Assembly: GCA_945952225.1 (NCBI GenBank)
Contig: CAMFHP010000005.1
Span: 1 to 64,000, forward strand
Origin: an uncultured Myxococcaceae bacterium
GTDB taxonomy: Bacteria > Myxococcota_A > Polyangia > Polyangiales > Ga0077539
Direction of reading: 5' to 3'
Length of the DNA stretch: 64,000 bases
The notes beneath the pieces were generated by a model. The model was not told where the DNA came from. It saw only the letters and a program-made list of their open reading frames with translations, and searched no databases. Within the stretch, counting starts at the first letter, position 1; every line of letters starts with the position of its first letter. The position numbers and the translations under genes were made by a program. Shown in pieces: positions 9,805 to 18,794 of the stretch.

Positions 9805-12728
9805 GGCGACTCCTCGTCGTCGCGGCGCGCGTACACGCGAATCCCCTCGCCCGGCGACGCGATGGCCACCGACGAGGGCGTCCCCTCGACGAGCGTGGGC
9901 ACGGGAAAGATCCGCAGCGTGCCCGCACCAAGCCCCGAGAGCTCGACCGACGACACGGCCGCGCCCGTCGTCGCGTCGAAGACCCGCACGCCGGTGTGCT
10001 CTCCCACGGTGCCCACGAAGAGTTCGGGCGTGCGGTCGCCGTTGAGGTCTCCGCCGAGGGCCACGGGCCAGCCGAATCCCTGTGCGCTCGCGGGCGCCGC
10101 GATCTGCCGGATCACCGCGCCGTCAGCCCCCGAGAGCAGCACCACGGGCGCGTCGCCCGGCGCCGGGGCCTCGGTGCCCACGACCACGTCGGCCTTGCCG
10201 TCGCCGTTCACGTCGGGCCCCACGGCCACGCTCTGCGAGCCCTGCGCGCGCGCACGGCAGAACGGTTGCGCCCACAGCGCGCGGCCGTCGAGCCCCGAGT
10301 AGAGCTGCACACAGCGGCGTCCGTCTGCATCGGCGCCGTCGACCACGGGACCGAGGCCCGCGGCCACGTCGCCCACGCCATCGCCATTCGCGTCGGGACC
10401 GACGGCGAGGCCGAGCTCCACCGGGTGTCCGATGCGCTGGAGCCGCGGCACACCGCGCGCGCGCCACAGCACCCGCGTCGAGAGCGCCGAGACCGCGAGC
10501 ACCTCCGTGGGTTGCGACGGTCCGCGGGGTTCGGCGAAGAGCACGACCGCGGGCTCTCCGTGCACGAGCACCTGCGCGCCGACGGCCACACCGCGCACGC
10601 CCTCGACGTCGAGCGTTCGATACGGCCGCAGCGTGCGCGAGTCGATGAGGTGCACACGGTCGCGACGCGCGGCCACGGCCACGATGTCGTCGCTCCCATC
10701 GGCGGTCACATCGGGCACCACGCCGAGGTCGAAGCCCGCGCACGCCACGATGCCCGCGGGCGACACGCGGATCGAGCCCGGGGTCATCGGGTGCACGTAC
10801 AGCGTCGCGCCGCCGGGGCCGCCGATGCAGGTCGCGATCATCCGCTGCGTGTGGCCGTCGTGAAAGCTCGCGGCCGCGTGGCGCGCGAACTCGGTGGCGT
10901 TGTCGGTGCCCTCGACGCCCTGGGGCATCGACACGTCGTTGATCGACGCGAGACGCAGCAGCGGCGCGGTCTGCGCGGGCGCCGTGGGCGTCGACGCATC
11001 GGCGCGCGTGTCGGGCTCGGCGCGGTGCGGAACCGGTCGCGCACCGTGCGGTTCGTCGTCGTGCGAGAGGAGCGCCACACCGCCCGCGATGAGCCCCACG
11101 GAGGCCAGCGCGGCCACGAGCACGGCGGGCGACGTGGGCTTCGCCTCGGGGGGCTTCTGAAACTGCGTGCGACGGCCCGAGTAGGTGCGCGACTCGCGGT
11201 CGTCGATGGTGAGGTCGAGCGCGCGCGGCGCCGTGGAGTTCACCGCGGATTCAGGCTGCGCAATGGGCGCGGCGGGCGGCTGCGTGAGGAGCGGCGAAGG
11301 TCCGCGTTGGGAGGGTTCGCCGGCGTCGAGGTCGGGGAGCTCGAAGCCTCGCAGCGAGGGCGTCGCGGCGGTCGAGGGACGCGGCACGTCGACGCGCATG
11401 TTCTCACCCGACGCGCGGCGCGGACGGGGTTCGGGCGGCGCCTCGCCCGCGTTGAGCGTCGAGGGCACACGCTGCCGAGGACCGCCCACGGCCTGCACCG
11501 ACGACGACGACGGAGACACGCGGGGACCACCGACGGCCTGCACCGACGACGACGACGGAGACACGCGAGGACCACCCACGGCCTGCACCGACGACGACGA
11601 CGGAGACACGCGAGGACCCGCGGCGGGCGATCCTCCGGCGGGCGTCGGAAACGGTCCCCGTGCGGCGGGCGCGCGGGCGCCAGGACGTTCGCCGAGGGGC
11701 ACCGAGGGCGCGGCGTTGGCGGGACGCGCCTCGCGAGACGCAGGCGCGCGCGCCATGGAGACGCCGTGGAGATCGACCACGTCGGTGGTGGGCGGGAGGC
11801 GACGCTCGGGCGCGGACACACCGTGGCGCGGCGTCGTGCGCGGCGGCGTCGCGAGCGCGGCCTCGTCGACCTTGCGGAGCGCGCGGAGCATGGCCTCGCG
11901 CATCTCGTCGGCGCTGCGGTACCGGTGGCCCAGGTCGCGCGAGAGCGAGCGGTCGATCACCGCGGCGATGGGCGGCGGAAGGTCGGGCACCGCGTCGAGG
12001 ATCGACGGCGCATCGGTGGTCGCCACGCGCAGCAGGATCTCCGTCGCGGTGTCGGCCACGAAGGGCGTCGCGCCGGTGAGGCACTCCCACATCACGATGC
12101 CCACGGACCAGAGGTCGCTCTCGGGGCCCACGCTGCCCGAGCGTCCCTGCTCGGGAGACATGTACTCGGGCGTGCCGAGGATCATCCCCGCGGCGGTGAG
12201 CTTGTTCTTCGCCTGCGTGACGTGGGCGATGCCGAAGTCGAGGAGCTTCGCCTGGCTCGACCCGTCGCCCTTGCGCACGATGAAGATGTTGCCGGGCTTG
12301 ATGTCGCGGTGAACGATCTGGTGCCGGTGCGCCTCGGCGAGCGCTTCGAGCAGCGACACGCAGATGCTCACGGCCTCGCCCCAGGTGAGCTTCTGCACGC
12401 GCAGCAGCGTGGCTTCGAGCGACTCGCCGTCGAGCAGTTCGAGCGCGATGAACACGCTCCCGTCGGGGTCGGTGCCCGCGTCGAGCACCTGCACGATGCC
12501 GTCGTGCTTGATGCGCGCCATGGCCCGCGCTTCCATCAGAAAGCGCTCGGCGATCTGCTCCGTGGTCGTGAGGTGCGAGTGCAGGATCTTGATGGCCACC
12601 TCGCGGCCCGTGATCGTGTGCACGCCCTCGTACACGGCGCTGAAGCCCCCCTCACCGATGAGGCGCCGGAGCTCATAGCGACCGCCCAGGGTCGTGCCGA
12701 TGCGTTCTCTGGCCGTGGGGGTGGGCAT
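9801..12728 (-). CDS. Ser/Thr protein kinase with membrane anchor and FG-GAP/VCBS-like outer domain
   Basis: 975 residues. Kinase domain 18-280 is complete: glycine loop GEGGFSAVYEG, Lys47, catalytic HRDIKPGN (Asp142), DFG 164-166 and an APE-like PEYMSPEQ. A Pro/Ser-rich linker follows, with three tandem 15-residue repeats (GPRVSPSSSSVQAVG), then one membrane helix (VLVAALASVGLIAGGVALL). The outer part has repeated D-x-(N/D)-x-D-G motifs (GPDANGDGVGDVAAGLG, GPDVNGDGKADVVVG, GGDLNGDRTPELFVG), typical of calcium-binding beta-propeller repeats. It probably links outside sensing to inside phosphorylation. Start is uncertain: ATG 12728 fits the domain; a GTG at 12755 is possible. It is coupled to the acetyltransferase gene. 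Confidence 0.9.
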   Translation of the reverse strand: MPTPTARERIGTTLGGRYELRRLIGEGGFSAVYEGVHTITGREVAIKILHSHLTTTEQIAERFLMEARAMARIKHDGIVQVLDAGTDPDGSVFIALELLDGESLEATLLRVQKLTWGEAVSICVSLLEALAEAHRHQIVHRDIKPGNIFIVRKGDGSSQAKLLDFGIAHVTQAKNKLTAAGMILGTPEYMSPEQGRSGSVGPESDLWSVGIVMWECLTGATPFVADTATEILLRVATTDAPSILDAVPDLPPPIAAVIDRSLSRDLGHRYRSADEMREAMLRALRKVDEAALATPPRTTPRHGVSAPERRLPPTTDVVDLHGVSMARAPASREARPANAAPSVPLGERPGARAPAARGPFPTPAGGSPAAGPRVSPSSSSVQAVGGPRVSPSSSSVQAVGGPRVSPSSSSVQAVGGPRQRVPSTLNAGEAPPEPRPRRASGENMRVDVPRPSTAATPSLRGFELPDLDAGEPSQRGPSPLLTQPPAAPIAQPESAVNSTAPRALDLTIDDRESRTYSGRRTQFQKPPEAKPTSPAVLVAALASVGLIAGGVALLSHDDEPHGARPVPHRAEPDTRADASTPTAPAQTAPLLRLASINDVSMPQGVEGTDNATEFARHAAASFHDGHTQRMIATCIGGPGGATLYVHPMTPGSIRVSPAGIVACAGFDLGVVPDVTADGSDDIVAVAARRDRVHLIDSRTLRPYRTLDVEGVRGVAVGAQVLVHGEPAVVLFAEPRGPSQPTEVLAVSALSTRVLWRARGVPRLQRIGHPVELGLAVGPDANGDGVGDVAAGLGPVVDGADADGRRCVQLYSGLDGRALWAQPFCRARAQGSQSVAVGPDVNGDGKADVVVGTEAPAPGDAPVVLLSGADGAVIRQIAAPASAQGFGWPVALGGDLNGDRTPELFVGTVGEHTGVRVFDATTGAAVSSVELSGLGAGTLRIFPVPTLVEGTPSSVAIASPGEGIRVYARRDDEESP
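11478..11612. repeat. Three 45-bp tandem repeats inside the kinase gene
   Basis: Three nearly identical 45-bp copies begin at 11478, 11523 and 11568. They encode the kinase linker repeat. The period is a multiple of three, so copy-number change would keep the frame and alter only the length of the linker between kinase and membrane helix. Confidence 0.9.
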
Positions 12729-12817
12729 CGCGGGGGGCGCGCGCGCGGACGGCACTCCTTCCGCCCGCGCATCACACCGACACTACCGCAGCGCTCTCGC
12801 GAGCGTCACGCGCGAAC

Positions 12818-14569
12818 TCACCCCGTGCGCAGCCACCGCGCAGTGTACGCGGACAGGAATTCTCGCTCCGTCGCATCGAGGAGCGCGTCGTCGATGAGCC
12901 GCGCATCGAGCGGAGAAAACGTGAGCGGCTCGACGCGCAGCCATCCGTCGCGCCCCGCATCGGGCACCACCGTGCAGAGGTTCTCGATGCGCACGCCGCC
13001 GACGCCTTCGAGGTAGAGCCCGGGCTCGATGGAGAAGACGTGTCCCTCTTCGAGCTGCATCGCCGAGAGCTTCGAAACGCCGGGCGGCGACTCGTGCACG
13101 TTGATCCCCACGCCGTGCCCCGTGCCGTGCGCGTAGTCGTAGCCCTCGCGCCACAGCGGCGCGCGCGTGATGCCATCGAGCTGCGCGCCCACGGCGTTGC
13201 GCGGGATGCGCGCGCTCATGCCCGCGATGGCGGCCTTGAGCACCAGCGTGAAGAGACGCTTCTGCGCATCGGTGGGCTCGACGCCGGGACGTCCGACGAA
13301 GAAGGTCCGCGTGAGGTCGGTGGCGTAGCCCTCTTCGAAGTAGCACCCGGTGTCGAGGAGCATCATCTCGCCCTCGCGGATGAACGTGTCGTCGTACGAG
13401 GGGTGGTGCACCACGGCGCCGTTCACACCGAACGCCGAGATCACACGGAACGACAGCCCCGTCGCGCCCGCCGCGCGGAACAGCGCCTCGACCTGCTTCG
13501 CGAAGTCGACCTCGCTCACCCGCGCGCCCTCGGCCACCCGCGCGAGGAGCCAGCGCTGCGCCTCGGCCACCACGGCGTCGGCGCGTCCGAGCGCGCGCTT
13601 CATCGCCGCGAGCTCCGCGGGGTTCTTCTTCGCCTTGGCCGCCACGAGGGGCGACGCGAGGGCCACCACCTCGACGCCGAGCGACGCGAGGCTGTCACGC
13701 CGCGCCACCGACACGCTCGACGGATCGATCACCACGCGCGCCCTCGCGCCGAGCGCACGCGCGGCGTCGAGCAGCTCGTCGGGGCTCACGAAGCGCACGC
13801 CGGGACGCGCGGCCTTCAGCGCCTCGCCCACCGCGGCCACGTGCACGGCCACGAGGAGCCCCTCCGCAGTCACCAGCGCCTCCGCGCGGAACGTCGCCTG
13901 GTACGGCATCTCGTCGCCGCGGAGGTTGGTGAGCCACGCGATCTCGTCGAGCCGCGACACCCACAGCGCCGCCGCGCGACGGGGCGCGAGCCATGCGGCC
14001 ACGTCGGCGACCTTCTCGCCCACGGTGCGTCCCACCGAGGCCTCGTCGAGCACGCGGATCTCGCCGGTGCCCGACACGCCCGGCGCCATCGGGCCGCGCG
14101 CGGTCTCGACCGGCGAGGGCGTGAGCGCGCGGAGCGTGATCGCGTGCCCCACGAGCTGCTTCTCGAAGCCGTCGAGCGTGCTCACCGCGTAGCGATCGGG
14201 CTCGTAGCCCACGGTCACGCCGCCGTGCTCGCGGGCCAGCTCGATGAGCCGGTCGCCCGTGGCGCGCTCGTTCGAAACGCCGAGGGTGTTCTTCACGACC
14301 GTCCAGCGCGTGAGGTCGACCTCGCGGTCGGCCTGCGTGTGGTAGCGGCCGTCGACGAAGAGCCACGCGCGGTCGTGGCCCACGAGGGCGTCGCCGAGGC
14401 TGCCCGAGAAGCCCGTGAGCCACTCGCGCGTGCTCTCGTCGTGCGGCACGTACTCGTTGAGGTAGCGGTCGGTGCTGCGGACGATGAGGTAGTCGACCGC
14501 GAGGCGCTTCATCTCGGCGCGCACGGCGTCGAGCCGCGCGGCGAGGTCGGTGGGGGCAGCGGCGTTCAT
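12818..14569 (-). CDS. Xaa-Pro aminopeptidase, M24B family (APP1-like three-domain form)
   Basis: 583 residues, the length of eukaryote-like aminopeptidase P with two creatinase-like N-terminal domains and a catalytic pita-bread domain. Metal-ligand segments are all present: LLDTGCYFEEGYATDLTRTF (two Asp), HGTGHGVGINVHE (His), SIEPGLYL (Glu) and GVRIENLC (Glu). WLTNLRGDEMPYQ near the middle matches APP1-type enzymes. It removes N-terminal residues before proline in the cytoplasm; no signal is visible. The ATG start at 14569 has no Shine-Dalgarno, but a TGATAT box 13 nt upstream. Confidence 0.92.
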   Translation of the reverse strand: MNAAAPTDLAARLDAVRAEMKRLAVDYLIVRSTDRYLNEYVPHDESTREWLTGFSGSLGDALVGHDRAWLFVDGRYHTQADREVDLTRWTVVKNTLGVSNERATGDRLIELAREHGGVTVGYEPDRYAVSTLDGFEKQLVGHAITLRALTPSPVETARGPMAPGVSGTGEIRVLDEASVGRTVGEKVADVAAWLAPRRAAALWVSRLDEIAWLTNLRGDEMPYQATFRAEALVTAEGLLVAVHVAAVGEALKAARPGVRFVSPDELLDAARALGARARVVIDPSSVSVARRDSLASLGVEVVALASPLVAAKAKKNPAELAAMKRALGRADAVVAEAQRWLLARVAEGARVSEVDFAKQVEALFRAAGATGLSFRVISAFGVNGAVVHHPSYDDTFIREGEMMLLDTGCYFEEGYATDLTRTFFVGRPGVEPTDAQKRLFTLVLKAAIAGMSARIPRNAVGAQLDGITRAPLWREGYDYAHGTGHGVGINVHESPPGVSKLSAMQLEEGHVFSIEPGLYLEGVGGVRIENLCTVVPDAGRDGWLRVEPLTFSPLDARLIDDALLDATEREFLSAYTARWLRTG

Positions 14570-14582
14570 GCTGCCCGCGTGG

Positions 14583-14588
14583 ATATCA
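14583..14588 (-). promoter_or_regulatory. TGATAT box just upstream of the aminopeptidase start
   Basis: Minus strand TGATAT ends 13 nt before the ATG at 14569. It is one of five such hexamers 9-13 nt before a start codon in this window. Possible -10 element of a nearly leaderless mRNA. It also lies within the 16-bp gap and the 3' end of the upstream U32 gene. Confidence 0.35.
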
Positions 14589-17093
14589 CATCACCCGCGA
14601 CGGTTGGATCACCCGCAGCGATCCGCGCACCACGGCGTTGCCCTCGCCGCGCAGTCCGCGCCACACCTCGTCGGCGCTGCGCTCGCCCGAGAGCAATGCG
14701 CGGTAGGCCGTCACGATGCGCTGCACCTCGTCGGCGCCCTCGCGCACGAGCTCCACACGCCAGCGCCGCACGCCCGCCCGCTGACACGCCGCCACCACGC
14801 CCGCCGCGCTCTGCGAGGCCGCGTGAAAGACCGTGTTGCGGCAGCCCACGTCGGCCTCCACGGGATGCTCCATCCCCGCGCGGTCGCGCAGTGACACGCG
14901 GTGCTTCTCACACGGACGCCCGCAGTCTTTGTGGCTGTGGCCCTTCGAGAGCAGCGCCGCGATCACGCAGTGCTCCATGTGAAAGAGCGGCATCGGGTGG
15001 TGGAGCACCACCTCGGTCCACGGTCCGAGGCCCGTCTCGACGAGGGCCGTGAGCTGCGCGGCGTCGAGGTCGAAGGAGGGCGTGAAGGCCGCGAGCCCGC
15101 GCGCGAGCACCTCCTCCGCCGTCACCCGGTTGGTCACGTTGAGCGAGAAGTCTCCGATGCGCGTCACGCCCTCCGTCGCCGGGGAGTGCAGCGCCCCGAG
15201 GCCCCGCACCAGCACCGCGTCGGGCCCCAGCGAGGCCAGGTACCGATCGATCTTCTCCTCGCCCGGCTTGCGAATGCGCGGCGGCGCCACCGCGATGTGC
15301 CCCACGCCCTGCGCCCGCAGCGCCCGCAGCGCGTTGCCCGTGCCCGTGAGCTCCAGAAAATCGAGGATCACCCCGTCGGCCCCCGCGCGCACCGCGGCCT
15401 CGGCCTGCGCCTGCGTGCGACACAGCACGAAGAGTCCCCCCGGCGGCGGCGCCTGCGCGGGCGTCTGCACCCCAGCCACGAGCGTCGCGTGCGTCGCATC
15501 GGTCGTGGGCCACGCGCGCTGCCCCGCCTCGGAGAGCGCCTCGACCAGCGCCCGCCGCGCGCGGTTCAACGACGCCAGCGCGATCGTCGTGCCCGCGGGC
15601 AGCTCGCTCTCCAGCGCATCGAGCACGTAGGGGCTCTCGCCCAGTCGACCGAGCTTGTCGCGCAGCACATCGACGGTCATCGCGTGGGCCTTCGCGCGCT
15701 CGACCACGCTGTCGCCGGTCACGCTCGCCGACACGCCGCGCGCGGTCACCGCCTCGTACACGGGGTGCTCTCCCTCGGCGCCCCGCACGGTGATGCGCAG
15801 CCCCACGCGGTGCGGGTCGCGCTCGATCATCGCGCGCACCTCGGCCTCGCGCGCGGGGTCGTCGGTCTTCCACACGCGGCGCCCCGCGGGCACCTCGCCC
15901 ACCGCGCGGTCGGGACCGAACCACACGAGCGCCTCGCCCTTCACCGCGCGCTCCACGTCGGCGTTGCGCTGTTGCAGCGCCCACACGCGCCCGCCGAGCT
16001 CGCCCTCGCCCGCGCGTCCGCCCTCGACGAGGAGCCCGTCACCGCGCGCCACCGGCGCATCGAGCATCACGCGCAGCCACGTGCGACCGCGCGTCGTCTG
16101 CACCCCGCGCAGCGTGCCCGCGGCGAGCCCGCGATGGTCACACGCCACGCCCTCCACGAGCCGCTGGTGGTCGACGCCCTCGAAGAAGCCCACCCCCGAT
16201 CCGCGCGAGTACATCTGCAACGCCGTCTCGCGCAGCGCGCGCTCGGGCGGAGGCGCCTCGCCCAGGGCCGCCGCGATGGCCGCGCGGTAGAGGCGCACGG
16301 TGGCGAAGACGTACTCCGGTCCCTTGAGGCGCCCTTCGATCTTGAGGCTCGCGACGCCCAGCTCGACGAGCGCGGGCACGGCCTCGACCGCCGCGAGGTC
16401 TTCGGGCGAGAGCAGGTACGCGCGGTCGCCGAGCTCGCGGAGCGTTCCGTCGACGACGAGCTCGTAGGGGAGCCGACACGCCTGCGCGCACGCGCCGCGG
16501 TTGGCGCTGCGTCCGCCGATGGCCTCGCTCGTGAGGCACTGGCCCGAGTACGCGATGCAGAGCGCGCCGTGCACGAACACTTCGAGCTCGGTGTCGGTCT
16601 CCGCGGCGATGGCGCGCAGGTCGTCGAGCGAGAGCTCGCGCGCGAGGATCACCCGGCTCGCCCCGAGCGAGCGCGCGAAGGCCACGGAGCCCGCGTCGGT
16701 GCAGGTCATCTGCGTCGAGGCGTGCATGGGCATGTCGGGCGCGATGGACCGCACGAGCTTCGCGACGCCCACGTCCTGCACGATCACCGCGTCGACACCG
16801 GCCGCGGCGCACGCGCGGATCGCAGACTCCACCGCGGGCAGTTCGTCTTCGAAGACCAGGGTGTTGAGCGTGACGTAGCCCTTCACCCCGTGGTCGTGGA
16901 GCAGTCGCATCGTGGCGCCGAGCGCGGCCGCATCGAAGTTGCGAGCGCGGGCGCGGGCGTTGAAGCCCTGGAGGCCGAAGTACACCGCGTCGGCCCCGGC
17001 GCGGATCGCGGCCCGGAGCGCAGCTTCGTCACCCGCGGGCGCGAGCACCTCGGGCCGTCGGCGGGGCTGCGTGTGAGACGTCGTCTGGGTCAT
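14586..17093 (-). CDS. Peptidase U32 family protein (RlhA/collagenase-like)
   Basis: 835 residues. The U32 barrel occupies about 14-300 (EVLAPAGDEAALRAAIRAGAD at the start). The family signature EVFVHGALCIAYSGQCLTS lies at 171-189; Cys179, Cys186, Cys202 and Cys206 are placed as in members that hold an iron-sulfur cluster. The long C-terminal part matches the two-part U32 proteins such as E. coli RlhA, which makes 5-hydroxycytidine in 23S rRNA. An RNA hydroxylation role is more likely than proteolysis but is from family knowledge. The ATG at 17093 gives the shortest form with the complete barrel. It lies 16 bp upstream of the aminopeptidase gene. Confidence 0.88.
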   Translation of the reverse strand: MTQTTSHTQPRRRPEVLAPAGDEAALRAAIRAGADAVYFGLQGFNARARARNFDAAALGATMRLLHDHGVKGYVTLNTLVFEDELPAVESAIRACAAAGVDAVIVQDVGVAKLVRSIAPDMPMHASTQMTCTDAGSVAFARSLGASRVILARELSLDDLRAIAAETDTELEVFVHGALCIAYSGQCLTSEAIGGRSANRGACAQACRLPYELVVDGTLRELGDRAYLLSPEDLAAVEAVPALVELGVASLKIEGRLKGPEYVFATVRLYRAAIAAALGEAPPPERALRETALQMYSRGSGVGFFEGVDHQRLVEGVACDHRGLAAGTLRGVQTTRGRTWLRVMLDAPVARGDGLLVEGGRAGEGELGGRVWALQQRNADVERAVKGEALVWFGPDRAVGEVPAGRRVWKTDDPAREAEVRAMIERDPHRVGLRITVRGAEGEHPVYEAVTARGVSASVTGDSVVERAKAHAMTVDVLRDKLGRLGESPYVLDALESELPAGTTIALASLNRARRALVEALSEAGQRAWPTTDATHATLVAGVQTPAQAPPPGGLFVLCRTQAQAEAAVRAGADGVILDFLELTGTGNALRALRAQGVGHIAVAPPRIRKPGEEKIDRYLASLGPDAVLVRGLGALHSPATEGVTRIGDFSLNVTNRVTAEEVLARGLAAFTPSFDLDAAQLTALVETGLGPWTEVVLHHPMPLFHMEHCVIAALLSKGHSHKDCGRPCEKHRVSLRDRAGMEHPVEADVGCRNTVFHAASQSAAGVVAACQRAGVRRWRVELVREGADEVQRIVTAYRALLSGERSADEVWRGLRGEGNAVVRGSLRVIQPSRVM

Positions 17094-17153
17094 GGAGGGC
17101 CCCGTCTCTACCCCATTCTCGCCGTGTCGTGGTGGAGTGCGCGCCACCACCGC

Positions 17154-17570
17154 ATGACCTCTCCCCTCGACGACGCGCGCGCCCGACTCGACGCCCTCGA
17201 CCGCGCGATGCTCGACCTCCTCGCCGAGCGCACCCGCATCACCGACGCCCTCCGCGAATGGAAGCTCGCCCACGCGCTTCCGCTCCGTGACCGCGACCGC
17301 GAGCGCGCGATGCTCGACGCGCGACGTGTGCTCGCGACCGAGCTCGGCGTGTCTCCGTGGCTCGCCGAGGCCGTGACCCGCGCGGTGCTCGCGTCGGTGC
17401 GCGGCTACACCGACGACGAGCGCGCGTTCTTCACGGGCTCAGACCTGCCCGCCGCCCACGGGGAGCACCGGGCGCGTGAGGTTCTCGACGGCGCCCGGCG
17501 CGTCGCCCGCGACGAAGAGGTCGTCTTCGATGCGGATGCCGCCGAAGGGCGTGAGCGCGTCGACGAGTGA
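17154..17570 (+). CDS. AroQ-class chorismate mutase with C-terminal tail
   Basis: 138 residues. Residues 1-90 are a three-helix AroQ domain: RLDALDRAMLDLLAERTRIT with Arg11 and Arg26, Lys37 in REWK, then an Arg/Asp-rich loop (RDRDRER) where the remaining active-site residues sit. It turns chorismate into prephenate for Phe/Tyr synthesis. The last about 45 residues (after TDDERAFF) are not part of the family and lie opposite the end of the convergent M24 peptidase gene, overlapping by 132 bp. The tail may have arisen by loss of an earlier stop. There is no signal peptide, so it is a cytoplasmic form. Confidence 0.78.
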   Translation: MTSPLDDARARLDALDRAMLDLLAERTRITDALREWKLAHALPLRDRDRERAMLDARRVLATELGVSPWLAEAVTRAVLASVRGYTDDERAFFTGSDLPAAHGEHRAREVLDGARRVARDEEVVFDADAAEGRERVDE

Positions 17571-18794
17571 CCAGTCGACGAGGCCCGCGTCGGGGCCCTC
17601 GCGCAACGGACGAAGCAGCGCGTCGATGAAGTACAGCCCGGGCTCGATGGTGAACACCTGGCCCACGGCGATGCGCGACGTGTTGCGCAGAAACGGATTG
17701 TCGCCGCGGGGCTTCGTGAGCGCGCACCCGACGTCGTGGCACTGGAGCCCGAGCGAGTGTCCGAGCCCGTGCGGATAGAACCGCCGCGTGATGCCCTTCG
17801 CCACCGCCTCGGCGCCCGAGCAGCGCACCACGCCCGCCTCGGCGAGCAGCGCGCCGAGCTGGTCGTGCGAGCGGTCGTGGAGGGCCTCGTAGCCGTCGCC
17901 CACGCGCACCGCGTCGCAGAGCGCGCGCTGCGAGCGCTCCATCGCGTCGACGAGCCCGCGGAACACTCCCGCCGCCTCGCCGCGCCCCCGCACCCACGTG
18001 CGCGTGATGTCGGAGCAGTAGCCCAGAAAGGTCGCGCCCGCGTCGAGGAGCAGCGACTCGGCGGCGCCCGCGCGCGTCGGCTCCGTGGGCCTGCGGCCGT
18101 AGCTCACGTGGTGCAGCGTGGCCGCGTTGGAGCCCAGCGCGACGATGTTCTTGTAGGGGGTCTCGGGGTCGTCCTGCGAGGTGGCCCCGAGGTAGGCGAG
18201 GTGCAGCGCGAGCTCGACCCCTTCGCCCGCCGCGAAGGCCGCGAGCACCGCGTCGTGGCCCCGCGCCGCGCGACGGTTCGCTTCGATCAGACAGAGCACC
18301 TCGTAGCGCGATTTGGTCACGCGGAGCGCGTCGAGGTCGCGCACGAGACCCGCGGGGTTCACCGCGTCGAGGCCGAGCTGCGCGGCGCGCGCGAGGTCGT
18401 CGCCCACGAAGGCCACGCGGCCCGCGGGGAGCGATCCCTTCACGGCGTCGACGGAGGCCACGCCGCGCACGTCGAAGTGCGCGAAGAAGTGCTCGCGCTC
18501 GGGGGCGTACGGGTGCTCCCAGAAGTCGACGTGGGTCACGCGGTAGAGCGTCGGCACGCCCGCGGCGCGCACCACGAGGAGCGCGTCGGGCTCCTGCAGC
18601 GCGGCCCAGTGTTGAAAGTGCGGAACGGGTCGCACGGGCCAGTACTGGTCGTCGAAGTCCGTGCGCTTGCGGGCGCTGCCCGAGTGGATCACCACCGCGT
18701 CGAAGCCGTGCGCCGCGAGGGCCTTCGCGTAGGCCGTTCGAAGCGCGGCGACGTGGTCGGCGTACGCGCGGTCGAGGGTCTCGTCGGCGCTCAC
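17439..18794 (-). CDS. M24 family Xaa-Pro peptidase (Xaa-Pro dipeptidase-like)
   Basis: 451 residues, close to the length of E. coli PepQ. The catalytic domain has LLLDAGATFLGYCSDITRTW (two Asp ligands), FYPHGLGHSLGLQCHDVG (His ligand), VFTIEPGLYFI (Glu) and GGIRIEDDL (Glu). The N-terminal part includes a PVRPVPHFQHW segment as in prolidases. The start is the GTG that overlaps the stop of the upstream dihydrouridine synthase gene (GTGA), so the pair is translationally coupled. It probably splits Xaa-Pro dipeptides in the cytoplasm. Its 3' end overlaps the convergent chorismate mutase gene by 132 bp. Confidence 0.88.
   Translation of the reverse strand: MSADETLDRAYADHVAALRTAYAKALAAHGFDAVVIHSGSARKRTDFDDQYWPVRPVPHFQHWAALQEPDALLVVRAAGVPTLYRVTHVDFWEHPYAPEREHFFAHFDVRGVASVDAVKGSLPAGRVAFVGDDLARAAQLGLDAVNPAGLVRDLDALRVTKSRYEVLCLIEANRRAARGHDAVLAAFAAGEGVELALHLAYLGATSQDDPETPYKNIVALGSNAATLHHVSYGRRPTEPTRAGAAESLLLDAGATFLGYCSDITRTWVRGRGEAAGVFRGLVDAMERSQRALCDAVRVGDGYEALHDRSHDQLGALLAEAGVVRCSGAEAVAKGITRRFYPHGLGHSLGLQCHDVGCALTKPRGDNPFLRNTSRIAVGQVFTIEPGLYFIDALLRPLREGPDAGLVDWSLVDALTPFGGIRIEDDLFVAGDAPGAVENLTRPVLPVGGGQV

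Noticed and set aside
9996-13016. A 1006-residue plus-strand open frame opposite the FG-GAP kinase
   Set aside because: Antisense shadow: the minus-strand kinase has complete catalytic motifs, while this frame is His/Arg-rich without any domain.
14901-17153. The long plus-strand frame extending upstream of chorismate mutase
   Set aside because: It lies opposite the U32 gene and has no homology; only the part from ATG 17154 is used.
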